Shown here piece after piece: positions 38,101-52,500 of a stretch of DNA of 64,000 nucleotides. This DNA comes from Anadara kagoshimensis. Taxonomy: Eukaryota > Mollusca > Bivalvia > Arcoida > Arcidae. The notes below the pieces were generated by a model. It did not search any database. It was not told where the DNA came from and saw only the letters and a list, made by a program, of their open reading frames with translations. The stretch is taken from positions 53,550,540-53,614,539 of the forward strand of contig CM037874.1 in the NCBI GenBank assembly GCA_021292105.1, in the 5' to 3' direction. Made by a program: the position numbers and the translations under genes. How positions within the stretch are numbered: the stretch's first letter is position 1; every line of letters begins with the position of its first letter.

Positions 38101-41100
38101 GTTACGGGACATACTCATGTGTAGGAATAGCTTCCTACAGAAACACAGTACCAATGCTAATCTAGGCAATAACAAAACTATATGTATACATATCAAACTA
38201 GAGGTGAGTGCTTAGAAGTTGTTATGGTTACGGGACATACTCATGTGTAGGAATAGCTTCCTACAGAAACACAGTACCAATGCTAATCTAGGCAATAACA
38301 AAACTATATGTATACATATCAAACTAGAGGTGAGTGCTTAGAAGTTGTTATGGTTACGGGACATACTCATGTGTAGGAACAGCTTTCTACAGAAACACAG
38401 TACCAATGCTAATCTAGGCAATAACAAAACTATATGTATACATATCAAACTAGAGGTGAGTGCTTAGAAGTTGTTATGGTTACGGGACATACTTGTGTGT
38501 AGGAACAGCTTTCTACAGAAACACAGTACCAATGCTAATCTAGGCAATAACAAAACTATATGTATACATATCAAACTAGAGGTAAGTGCTAAGAAGATCT
38601 GAAAATAAAAATTTGACTTAGTGCTTAACTCTTTGACTTCCAATTTTTTCAGGAAATGTACTCCATACCAAATTTATTTTGAATAAACATTTTAATCAAT
38701 ATTTGTTGGTAATTGTTATGAACTTTTCAGGATATTATGTTTATTAATTACTTCGGTATATATGAAAACATATCCCATATAGTAAACAAAGAGCGCTTGC
38801 TTTGTCCACAATTTACACAATCACAGGTGAGACAGGTAGATGCTCAGGTAAAAATAATTAATTGTAGTATAATTGTGGTATATTACCTGCTAAAATAATG
38901 TACCAATGTATGGCATTCATGTCAGTAAAGCGTACATTGCTATGACTTTCTGCTAAGATCAGGCTTCTTTAGTATGTAACTAGAAATAGGGGTCCTTGTA
39001 ATTAAAACCTGAAAGGAATATATCCGTTCTATCATGAGATATGAATTCTGGGACGTGAAATGGGTTTGCTGACTAATGGACATTGGGAATGAATTTTAGG
39101 AATCTGTTAACATGTCGCCGCAGGATGCATCAAAATAATTTGTGCAGTCCGGCGAGCTAATCTTGTTATTCTGAATAATTATATTTATATGATCTGACAG
39201 TTTCAACTCAGATTCTGAAACAGAAATACATGTAGTTACCACGTGGTATATGAGTGAACCTAATTGTCTAGCAAAAGAATTAACATTGTATTCTTCATTA
39301 CAGGTTGTATTCTTCATGTATTTATGGAGCATTGACATAGATGCTGTGTTAACGGCTATGTCATGTTTCCACTTGTTGTGTGAGGAGGCAGACATAAGAT
39401 GTGGAGCTGATGAAATGGCTGTAACACAGTTATTACCTAACTATAATGTGTATGCTGAGTTAGCTCAAGCCAGTACAGTTCTTACTGTCGGTCAGTATAT
39501 ATATTAGTTATTAGAATTCCTACTGTTTAACTGTGAGATGGTATTTACTTTGGTGTTCATTAATTTTGAGTGAGTGAGTGAGTGAGTGAGTAATGGTGTT
39601 TAGCATCCCAGTCAAGAATATTTCACTTATATCGAGACGTCGCCAGCTATAGGCAAAGGTGCAGAAATTTTGCCTGTGCGTTGCGCTGATGGCATTATAC
39701 AGCAGGGTTCTTTATCGTGCCAAGCCGGCTACCAAGACACGGGACCTCGTTTATTTTAAATTCTCATCCGAAAGAGCCGTGACTTTCATTTCGTAATGCC
39801 GAGTGCTTGGTGAAAGAACAGTCACTACCCACTTTTAAGTCTTTGGTCAGACCCGGCCGGGGTTCGAACCCAAGACCTCCCACTTACGGAGCGAACACTC
39901 TACTAACTGAGCTACAGCAGTGGGTAAAGATATATGATTTTAATATATATTAATTTAATATATATTAATTTTGACAAAAAGTCACAATGATATATAACAT
40001 GATACAAATTTAATTTATTTTCATATCTAAAAGTCTGAAAATTATGTTCTCAGCTGGTACTATATTAAAGAGTACCCGTCCCACCTCAATAATATCATGT
40101 TTTTATTTGCTGTGTCAGGGGCAGATATTAGGTGTGGAACTGATAAAATGGCAATTACACCTAACTACAATGAAGAATTAGCTCAAGCCAGTACAGTTCT
40201 TACTGTTCTTACTATATTCACTTGACGTTATTAGAATTCCTGGTCTGTCCCCTACCACCCCCCACCCCTGCCCCTCATCTTCAACCATATCAGTTTTCAC
40301 CAAATGGGGTTCACCAGTGCTCTCTGGTGTGTACTTACACATTACACATTCTATAACTAATATAATGAGTAATTCTTGTTTATATACATATACCTTACTT
40401 ATTGAACTTCCATGATTATTGTTTCCTAGGACGAGCTGCTTTACAGAAGAGAATTATGGCTTTACTGAGGAAAACTGACCAGTATACCTCTGGAAACTCA
40501 CAGGTAAACTAATTACATTGGTTCACATATCATAATGCTATATTGGATAATTACAGTATATCATTAATGTTCATTAACATTTTGTAGTTTTATATTTTTA
40601 AAAAATTATGTTAGGGGATGGGGAGGGGCAGTGATTTTGTTTGGCTAAATTAACTACGGAATACATGTAGATTCACCGAAGGAAAAATTGACTGAGATTT
40701 CTTAATTTGAACATTAAAATTCCCAAAACAAAATTAATTCTAGTTGTCTGTCACCACAAAATACCAAATATTGTCAAAATACAACATTATTGCAATGAAG
40801 ATCTTAGCTATTATTGGAAACATGTCAAAATGCATTTTGCTATACATGTACATGTATTTTATAACTTCAGTTTTCCCAATCTTATAGGCAGAAGGCAATT
40901 TTAAAAAATATATATATAACAAAATCACCGAGGGGTTGGGAATTTTGTGAAAATTTTGTGGAATTGTGTTCAGTTTTGTGTACGTTTAGGATCCTAATGT
41001 TCTATGATGTACATTTTAAACCTGTCAATAAATAAAACAAAAAACTTGTATTTTTTATTATTTTAAAGGCATGGGACGACACATTTAGAAACTGGGAGGT

Positions 41101-44100
41101 GATAACTCAGTACTTAGAAACATATCCCAAAGATCCCAAAGTGAAAGCCGAGGACAGTACTCAAGCAGGAAGTCTTAGTGATTCCATACGCTTGTCAAAA
41201 CGTAAACCTCCCCATCACGCTAATACAGTACATGAACTTGAGGTGAGTTATATGGTTGTCAAAATGTAAACCTGTCTATTATGGTAATATTTACACATAT
41301 ATATGTGCTTATATCCTGTGCTGTGTTTAAGTTTATTTAATGTCATGATTGATAGCCATTTGTGAAACCCCACTGACCGTGTGTAAGAAAGGGTTATTCA
41401 TTGCCATTACAAAAGGTTTTACAGATTTACAGGTCAAGTGTAGGCATGAGTCCTCTGACAAATATATATACAAATGTATATGTGTGTGTGTGGCTTCTTA
41501 GAAACTTTTTAAAGAGGTAGGGAGTTTGAACTAACAACTCTTGACTTCAAATACCAAGGTATATCACTGTACCAAGTCAACCACTATCACCATGATATTT
41601 ATATATGTAGTAGAGAGAGATCTTGATGGCTGAGTTGTATAAAGTGCATACTTACAATCACAGCACCACCTACAGAGTGGTGCCATATATATTCGGACAC
41701 TTTGTAAAATCCTTCTTTATTTCATATAAAACCATATATTTTTAAAAAATTCTCAAAAATTTATTTCTTGGTCAGTTTTCATGATTTTTTCACCGTTAAA
41801 TGTAAAATTTGTTGAAGTTTTTCTTAAAAATAATTAAAAAAACCAATTTCTTTGTTTTTAATAGATAATCATTTAAAATTCAACGGAAAATTTCTAAAAT
41901 TGAAATCTACTATATAATCATGCTTCACATGGCTGTTAAAAATTACAATGCTGTTCAGCTTATGTTTTCTTGACTGTTATAAGACGGACAATATTTTGAA
42001 CATTATTGGAAGAAACTACAACTAATTTTTCATTAAAGGATGAAAAAAATCATGGAAATTGACCAAGAAATAAATTTTTGAGAATTTTTTAAAAATATAT
42101 GGTTTTATATGAAATAAAGAAGAATTTTACAAAGTGTCCGAATATATATTACACCACTCTGTAAGTTCAAATCCCGCTTCAGAGAGATCATAATGTTAGA
42201 AAATTTGCCAGTTTGCTTGCTGAAGGTCATGGTTTTAAGTGAAAAAAAATCTTGATTTGGTCACAAAAATTCATTACTCTGCAGCTCTACTCTGTATAGT
42301 AGACCTTTCTGTATTGCGAATGAAGAATGCATATTGAAACTTTGAAAGGACAATATTCATTTAACAAAATTGTTGATTTTTTTTACAGGATCAGTTAAAT
42401 GAGTGGGCCAACATGACAGGATTTTTGTGTTCGTTAGGTGGAGTAAGATTACAAAGCAGACCTCAGAGAATAAGGTAAGTGACCCCCCAGAGAATAAGGT
42501 TGGTGATCTCGGGGAATTAGATAGGTGAATTTTACAAATGGAGATTCCATTGCATAATGTAATATGCCATCGCATTTGTATGGAACTATTTGTGGATATA
42601 GCGTACCATAAGTTGGCCTTTTACATAAAAATGACATTTCCAGAAATATGTAATGTAAATCTTTTCTATATTTTTTTTGCACAAATTTTATTGAGTTGAT
42701 CACACATGTTGACAAACCCCATTCCAGAGGATGAACTTTTATAAAACATTTTTAAGTTAGATTAGATGGAGTTGTGATTGTAGACTTTTTATCATACAAC
42801 CTGGTACTGTGTATCTTTTTATAAAAATGACATAGGATTAAATAAATTAAAAAGCATTTTCATTTTTCAGTTCAACATCTTTACCATCAGGACTAGATTC
42901 CAGAAAGAGCAGTTTAATGCAGAGTTGTGCACCAGATTCACAGTATTGTCCTGTTACTGTGTAAGTATAATTAAATTAATACCAAAAACTTCTGGGGGGT
43001 TATATAGCAATCACCTTATCTGATCCTGTTTTTCTGTCAGTCATTCCTTCTGTCTGTCCATTTACCTATGTATATATGTACAGTCAAACCTGTCTAAAAA
43101 GGCCACCCGAGGGAACCAATAAAATTTACCTTTATTGGCAGATGGCCCTTATATACAGGTTCAAATAACATGAAAAAAGAGCAATTAAGATAAAATTTTA
43201 CTGGCATGTATAAGCAGATGGCCCTTATATACTGGTTTAAATACATGTACCATGAATAAAGAGAAATTATGATAAATTTTTACCACCCTTTATAAGCAGG
43301 CAGGTAGCCCTTATATAGAGGTGACCTTTATGGAAGGCCGACCGATATCAAGTGTTATAAGATAGCATCTTCATACATGTACTTTTTAAGGCCCTTGACA
43401 AGCTTATAGGTCATATTCAGGCAACATACAGCATTTAAAAGCCAGGAACAACAGCCTTTTATATGCAGTTATGCCCCTTTTAAACAATTCAGGAATGAAA
43501 AATATTTGAAATATCATTTTTGAAATGTGAAAAGATAATCTTAAACTATATGTATAGAGATAAAAAAGGACTTTGAGTTATTTATAGAACAATTATGTAC
43601 TTTGATTAATTTTTTTTTAATTTTCAGGTTCATAAGCAACTTGTTAAAGTTGTTGATCTGCCAGAATGAGAAGTTTGGTGCTCAAATACAGAAACATGTT
43701 AAAGAATTGGTTGGACATGAATTAAACTCAGCACTGTATCCCATATTGTTTGACCAAATCCGGATCTGTGTTGACAAATTCTTTGACCCATCAGGACAAG
43801 TAAGATGTTATTTAGGGATAATCTCAAAGTTAATAAAGCATTAAAATCTGTTTAAGGCCTTATCAAGCTTGAATTCAACCCATTTTGTTTTCCTCTATCA
43901 GGATCTGTGTTGACAAATTCTTTAACCCATCAGGACACATTAGATTTTGTGTAGGATAGTAAATGTTTAAATCTGTCTTAATATAAAAGCAAAGGGACTT
44001 TCAAACACTAGTCTTAATTGACAGGTGTTCTTTATACAGAGGTGGTTAAGAACATAATAACAGGTGATTAAGTGTTTTACATAACTACAGTTGAATCTCG

Positions 44101-47100
44101 TTATCTCGAACTCGGTTATCTCGAACTACCGGATATCTCGAACTTTTTTAAAAAGTCCGAACAGAGTTGTTCTTTATTAAACCAAAATAACTCCGGTTAT
44201 CTCGAACTCGGATATCTCGAATTATCGGATATGTCGAACAATATTTTCGTCCCCTTGAATGAAAATCCTAGGAAAATTACACTCGTTAACTCGAACAAAA
44301 AATTTAGGAAAATTAAATTTGTTAACTCGAACAAAAAATTTTGAGAAATCAAATTTGTCAGCGCCTACAGATTTTTTTGGTAGAAAAAACACATTCCGAC
44401 ACAAATAAAATATTTGACTGTCGGCCTCGTGTTGATTTTAAAATTACAACATTGCACTGACCTCCCAATTTCCTTAAGCCCTTAATTATTATCCCTTGCA
44501 TAAGCAATTAAACCATCCAGGTGATTATCAGGTGTTATAATTACTGCCAAGCTGAACATGGCTTCCGAAAGCGTGTGATGTGAACATTACTCAATACAAC
44601 CGGAAGCTTGGGGTGATTAAAGTACACAAAGCGAAACTGGTATGGACCCCAAAGCCGACTCTACTATTTGTCGGCTAATAACAAGTAACAGATAATCTCC
44701 CGATTTTTTATATACTTCATTCTCAATTATAAATACAAATAATAAATAATGAAGTTTTGATATATCATGTTTGAATACATACGATATAGGAGAAAACGGC
44801 AATATACAGTTTGACAAGATAAAACCGGAAGCGACTTCCGGTAGGCGTGTACGAGTTACTTCCCTTTTGTTGCCGTTTTTAACATCGGTTATCTCGAACT
44901 CCGGATAAGTCGAACTTTTTGCATTTCCCCGTCGAGTTCGAGATAACGAGAGTCAACTGTATTTATATTTATGCATTTGTGCAAACACTAATTCTAGGAT
45001 GAAAAATCTCAGCTGTTTCTAACTTTTTAGTATAAATTTTCAAAAAAATAGATTTGCAGAATTTTTAGCCATTTATTGTAATAAGTTTTATTTTCAAAAT
45101 TTCTTACAGGTCATAGTCACAGACTTAAATACACAGTTTGTAGAAAATGTCATCTTTATCATGAAGAACATCTTAGAAATGAGATCAGATCAGCCATGTG
45201 AACACCTCGGTGTTACAAATATTGAATCACTTATGTTAGCTGTAGTTAGGTAAGTCAGAATAAAATTAATGGTGTTAAATTTTGTTACTGTAAATTGGTA
45301 AATTTTGGGGTTGGCAGATGAATGACAACACACATGTCATGTCATGTCACATGATCAATGAGATTTCTAGCTTATGAAAACACAATTCATTTATAAATAA
45401 TAAAATATTTTGAAACCTATTTGAAAACTCAAAATATTACAGGATTGCTTGGCTAATAGATTTTTGACAATTTGAAAAAATATTGTTTTTCCCCATATTT
45501 GCCCCATGTTTGTCCATGTGTTAAAAACATAGAATTCAATACTTCATTGTTTTAAAATTTTCAATGTTTTAGAGTTTCAATACTTTCAGTACTTTGATTA
45601 ACAGTTGAAATAAAATATTTTTTTCATGTTGGTAACAGTATTTTTGTAAAGTTTTGTAAAAGAAACAACACTTGTACAATCCATTTCTTTTTGTATCAGA
45701 TATGTACGCCATTTAGATTCAACAGTCCATGCCATACAGATAAAAATCAAACTTTGTCAGCTCGTCGAGGCCATGATGAATCGGAGAGATGACCTGACAT
45801 TCAGACAAGAAATGAAGTTCAGGAATAAGCTGGTGGAATATCTGACAGATTGGATTATGGGTAATTCCCATCAAGTGAACATTGGCGACATCTGCAGCAT
45901 GTCCAGGTATTTTTAACTGTGTCATATTTATTCATATCTTATGAACACTGCTAAATTGTTTATGAATTTTTAAAATATTCCCGTTCTTTATTCATTCTTT
46001 GTGTTTGTTGTGATTGTGAAAGGAATGATAGCATTATTGAAGTGGTTCAAAATATTTTATTAATTGTTGTAAAAAGTTATTAATTTTTTTTAACATCTGC
46101 TTTTTTTCTGCTTTTAAATTGGTTTTTCGCACATCCAACAAATACTTGTATTTTGTATTTTTTTCTTTTGCTGAAGAATTATTTTGTGGTTTATTTGCAT
46201 TTTTGAGGTTTCTCAGATGTTGCTTTTGTTGTTTTTTTCTTGGCATTGACATTAACATAATACTCTCTGTGTACAACCAATCAAATATGATCTGTCAATT
46301 GTGATTTCCTGGTACTAGAACTATTGGTGTTTGTTTTAATTAGAAAGCATGCCGTAAATGGTGTAAAGAGACAATTAAGAATTTATTCAACATTACAGAA
46401 TAAAAAATCTTCTTTAAGAATTATACATTGTTACATTAATCATATGATTTTTATGGGAAATTTTGATACTAATAATTTTAAAGTTTAAAACCTAGTATTT
46501 GTTACAGGCATAGAGTTTGTTCTACAAATAATGCTAGGAACATATAATTTACAAACACATGCTGTAATTTAGGAGAAGTTTTTAGTTACCACATTCCTTA
46601 GCTATCTGACTAGAGGTTGTACACGGGGAGTAATTTGTTTTTATTATTATTATTATGTTTATTTTTGCAATACCGTCCTGATCTTTTTATTTATTTTATT
46701 AATTGTTGTTTGTGTATATGATTTGTTTTGTATTTCTTGATAATAATTCTGTTTGCTAGGAAATATGAAAAGGGCGTCTCGGGGAGAGCTTCAGGTCTTC
46801 AGCGATACATCCACCACGCAAACTCGTTTCCGGGGCAGTTGTCCTCAAATAAAGGGACACTATCAGTACAACCTAGTACTACTCCGCTCTTTCTACAAAC
46901 TCAACCAGTTGTGTGAGTATAAACATACTACTGACAAAGATGGATGTAGAAAACGCTAGCTAACTTACTAACATCTTACTAACAGCTGTGCATCATAAAA
47001 AAAACAAGCTGAACATTTAGGTGTCTTTGTTACCATGGAAACAAAACCGTATAACATCTTAGTTATCTTGGAATCAAAATGGCAATAGTGTCTTAGTCAT

Positions 47101-49486
47101 ATTGAAAACAAAACTATGGTTGTAATATCTTGGATACAATCAGTATGGTATTTACGGTAACTCAGTTTTCTCCTGTGCTTTTTTTTATTATATTGTTGTT
47201 TTTTTTTTGTTTTTTGTTTTTTTTGTTTTTGTTTTTTTTTTTAATAGGAACAAATGCAAGCTATCAAAATTATTTTGTAACATTTATAAATCTGAACAAA
47301 AAATATTGATGACATTATTCAATGAAAAATCACTGGTAACGAGGTAACAAGGGAGACATAAGAATCCTGTAATGTTTTGTAAATGCATGGAGGGAAGGTT
47401 TGAAAATTACGGCTAATCTGCATTGTGTAATGCTCTTTTTAAAACATGACGGATTTTTGTTCTTTATGCATGCAATAACATCAATTTAGACCAATTTATT
47501 GGACCATTTGAGTAACTAACTACAATGTATTAATATTAACAAGAAGTATAAGCCTGTTTCTTGACCTTTATAAGCAGGATGACATTAGGGCTAATTCTAC
47601 GTCATGTATGCTACTAGATCGTGGGTAAATTGGGCTTCTTTTGCTTTTTGAATAGGGTCTGTGTCTTTCAAAATTTTTTACGTTGTATATAATCATGAAA
47701 ATGTTCCATGAAATTTGATTCATTTTACACAATTTTGTTATCACACCCATTTTTCTTGTTCCTGGATATTGCCAATTCATTGTGGGGATTTTAGTGGCCA
47801 AGTGGTCTAAACCACACACTTAAGGATCACCTAGGTTTGAATTTTACTCAAGACAGGTTATAGTGCTAGATTTTTTAGTTTACATGCCAAATGTCTGTGG
47901 TTTTAGTCCAGGTACTCCGTTTCTTAATCATCCATGAAATGACAGCCTTGTCCTGAGGGAAACAATCTTAACTCCATTACTCCACTTCACTTCATTTTCC
48001 TGATTTTGCAGACCTTATTGTAATCTTTCCTGAGCTTTATGTGCATTTTTCTGTTTGTCTATGCTTATTTTTCATTTACATTTAGTTTGTTTCTTTGAAT
48101 GCTAGTTGCTGATAGAATATGTAGATTTTAATGCTTAACTGTGTAAGTGAATTTTTTCATGCATTAATTTGTTAAAAAAAAGATAGTTAGAAATTTTTTT
48201 TATATAAAAAATTCAAGACATCCCATTATAGTTCATGAAAACAATGGAAAATTACTTAATTATTCATTTTATTTACAATGTACCAGTAAAAACCCACCTA
48301 CCTTAACTTAGCCCCATGAACAAAGTTTAGTTTGTGTTTGCAATTATACATGCTGACCAAAATGCAAAAGCAGAAGGACTCAATACTTGCAAAAAAATTA
48401 AAAAAGGTTTTCATCTAATGAAGTTTTAACTAAAAGTAGAACAACCTGTTAAAACTTGTCCTGAGCAATCTGAAAACTGAGCTCAGAGCAATCTGTTTAT
48501 GAAGCCTTGAGCAATTTGAAAACAAAGCCTTGAGCATCTTGTGAAAAGTGAGTCCTGAGCAATCCAAAAATGAGTTCTGAGCAACTTGTTAAGACCGAAC
48601 CCTTAGCAATCGGAAGAGTCCTTAGCAACCTGCAAAAAGCCAGACCTGAGAAATCTGTTAACCTGTGTAAACTGAACTACATTCTTTGATGATAAATTGG
48701 TAAATGTAGTGTTAAAATTGTTTGTGAAATTACCTTGTATAAGCTGAAATTATAACTTCGTGATTTGAACAAATCATAAGTCTGTCAAGTATTTGATTCA
48801 GACGGGTTCTGTTGTAGATGTAAATGAAATGGAAAAACCGTGTATATAAAGACAACTCTTAAATTGGAAGAAATATGGACTAGGTAGACATGTGGTCTTT
48901 ATATACAGGTTGATAATGGTTGAAATAAAAAGCGAAGAATTTTTATATTACTGGTCTTGAAGATGCTTAAAATAAGGAACAAACTAATTAATCTTTATGG
49001 AAAGTTTATCTTGATATACAGGGTAGAAGGTGGTTGACATACAGAGCAAAAGAACTTTAGAGTAACTAGTCTTTATAGAAAGATGGTCTTTATCCACATC
49101 TGATCAATATTGCAGGTTAATTTGTTATATTATTTGATATTTAACAGAGATTTGGACCAGGCTAGTATGGAAGCAGTGGCAGCATTATTAGCAGGACTAC
49201 CACTTCAACCAGAAGAGAGTGATAGAGGGGACCTAATGGAAGCTAAATCACAACTCTTTTTGAAGTAAGTATTGTCAGATATGATATTCTAATTATCTTG
49301 CAGCCATATTAGATTTTTGTAAGTCCAAAGCTAATTTTATTAGCGGCCATATTGGATAATTTAGTCGATTCGTAGCCATTTTTTTAAGCAGAAATCTTGG
49401 ATTTTTCAGTAGGCTTATAGCCTACAGAGCAATAATTCATTATGAATTTATTTATTTATTTATTATTTATTTATTTATTTATTTTT

Positions 49487-49565
<79 letters not shown>

Positions 49566-52500
49566 TTTTTGCAGATATCTGACATTATTTATGAACCTGT
49601 TAAACGACTGTTCAGAAGAGGAACAAGACAACGCCATGGATCCAAACAGAAAGAGAAGTACATCCAACCTTAGTGCACTAAGAAACTGTACTGTCCAAGC
49701 CATGTCCAATCTACTGAATGCTAACATAGACAGTGGACTCATGCATTCAATAGGTAAGTCATTTGTGATATGTCTAGCTAAAATCATACATACAGTGCTA
49801 CTTGTATATACATGTAAATACCGCAGATGGGACCTACAAAATATGAACTTCATAGCAGGGGTTCAAAATTGTATTTTGTAATGGAAGTTCCAGGACCTTT
49901 TTTCTTTATTTTTGACAGGTCCCACATAAAGGGTTGAAAGTCCAATATCATCTTTGAATGATTCGTGTGCAACTATATTACTATGTAGAAAAGGTAGTAT
50001 TATCCTGATAAAAAATGACAGGTCCATCAGACTTTTTCAGAACTAGGAAATTTTGAATCCCTGCAAGGACAGGGGTTGTTGTATAAATAGGGTTCTTTTT
50101 GTTGAAATGTGAAACATAGGACTTTGAAAATATAGTCTCTATATAGAAGTATTCACTATAACATGCATTACTATAAGGAATTAATAGACAGGTGTTTTTA
50201 TATAGAGCAGGTCCCTATAACAAGCTTTACTATAACAATTAATAACTTATTTTTTTCATTTTTATGACAGCATTGGGCTACCATAAAGATCCACAGACAA
50301 GAGCTGCATTCATGGAGGTCTTGACAAAGATTTTACAACAGGGGACAGAGTTTGAGACGTTAGCAGAGACAGCGCTGGCAGACAGGTTTGAACGGCTCGT
50401 AGAATTAGTGACAATGATTGGTGACAAAGGAGAATTACCCATCGCCATGGCCTTGGCAACCGTAGTTCCCACCCAACAGATGGTAATTACCTCCCTTTAG
50501 TCATGTGACATTACATACGGAAAATGTCCTTGACCATGTTCTTTCATCTCTTTCTTATATTATCCAACTAGAAGTTTTCCAGATAAATTATAGAATTTTT
50601 CAAAATTATATTTTTGAAAAAAAAGTTCATAAATAAAGGTATTTTACTCCTTTAAAAATGAAGATTGTCTAGGCACAAACTAGACTCAAATTGAAAACAG
50701 TACCCCCTGCATATTTATTCCGGTGTATAAATTTCAAGTAAAAACTATCTACAGCCAGAGTTTCATTGAAAAGTCAAATATCTTTCTTAATCTTAAGAGA
50801 CTTTAAAGTTGTAGAGATGATGAAATTGTAATTCCCTACTACACATTCTATGAATAGATGAACTATTCCTGATACGACAATGTGCAACCAGTTCACTGTT
50901 CACTTGATTTTAGCTGTATCAATTTCTGCAACTTTCCTATAGCTGATGAAATATTTAAAATCCCATTCAATGTATCAAATCCACCGAACCCTGACTGATT
51001 TGTCCATTATAATATGACAGGTGTAAGACAAGGATATCTATTTTCTCCCTCCTTGTTTTTCAAATTTTTCTCTCTTTCAAATTTAACATATGTGTGATGT
51101 ATATTTGAATTACAGGATGAATTAGCCAGAGTTTTTGTTAATTTATTTGATGCAAAACATTTGTTGTATCAACTCCTGTGGAATATGTTTTCAAAAGAGG
51201 TTTGTTTGGTAACTTTTATTTTCTAATTACTAATTTTTCCTATATTTAATTAAAAAAAGACTATGTATCATAAAAGTGACATTTTTTGGCTCCTTTTTAT
51301 GGCCAAATTAAGGCTCTTAAAGTCAAATTTTTCAATGAAATTAAGACTTTATTTTCATTTTAAATAAGGAAAATATAAATTTTGTCTGAAGTGATCCATT
51401 TTCAATAAAATGAGTTTTATTGAATAAAAAGATTTTTTTTTGAGTGGGAGGGGTTTAGTGGTGGAATTAGTATTTGCTTTTATTTTACATAGTCTTTTTG
51501 CTGCATGAAATACATTTATTAATACATGTAGTCACTCATGGTATATTATATTTGCTTTGATGATGGGGATGGTGGTTGCTATAATCATGAATATTTCTAG
51601 ATATTGCAACTATATATATACAGAAATGACATCTATAGAATGGGCATAGTTAGCACACTAATGACAACATCTAAAAGGACACCTGTATATACACAAAGGT
51701 TTCAAATTTAGAATTCTTAAATACCTTTTAGTCACACTTTTGGTAGATAACTAATCTGCATTTTGAAGAATTTTGATTTCCAGATGAACATGTAAAAAAT
51801 AAAACTTATTGCTTGATGAAATTTTTATGAAACTTGAGATTGCTGTTTCCAGGCTTTTTTTAGCTCACCTGGCGATTTCAAATTAAGCTTATTTGTGATA
51901 TAACTTGCACTTCTTTCCTCTATGTTAATTATCATAAACTCGCCTGCACAGTATTTCTGTTTTATCCTTATTTCACAAAATTTGAACATTTCACACTTTC
52001 TGATCACAAGAGCTTTTAACAATTTCACACCTGTTGTTCACAAATTTTAACATTCCTTTCATCTTCAGTTTAAAAGATCCTGATATTTTTCATCCTTAAT
52101 TTACAAAACTCATCCCCCACCTCATTTATAACCCTTTAATAACATGCATGTACATTTTGTAAATCCTAAACAGCGCCAATGACATCCTAACCTCTGATAA
52201 CATTATAACATATAGACCCAGTTGCATAAAATCATAATTAGCAATCATGTCCCAATTCAAGGGGCATAACTCTAATCTGATCTTCTTTGATACTTGTATT
52301 TGCATGTCTCTCAAAATGCTAAACAAAAATCAATTTTAAAATCGATGATAATCATCCATTTTTCCTTGATTTTCCAATTTATTAAATATTAAAGCATTTT
52401 GCTTTTTCAATACTGTTAAAATTGTTAGGGTCATTATAAGAATCATATTTATTTAATCTAATATATTAGCTCAGATGATAGAGCAGTCATTCCATACTAT

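Noticed and set aside
36954-38591. CRISPR-like regular repeat array
   Set aside because: The 126-bp units have no unique spacers and are copies of an exon-donor junction in a eukaryotic gene.
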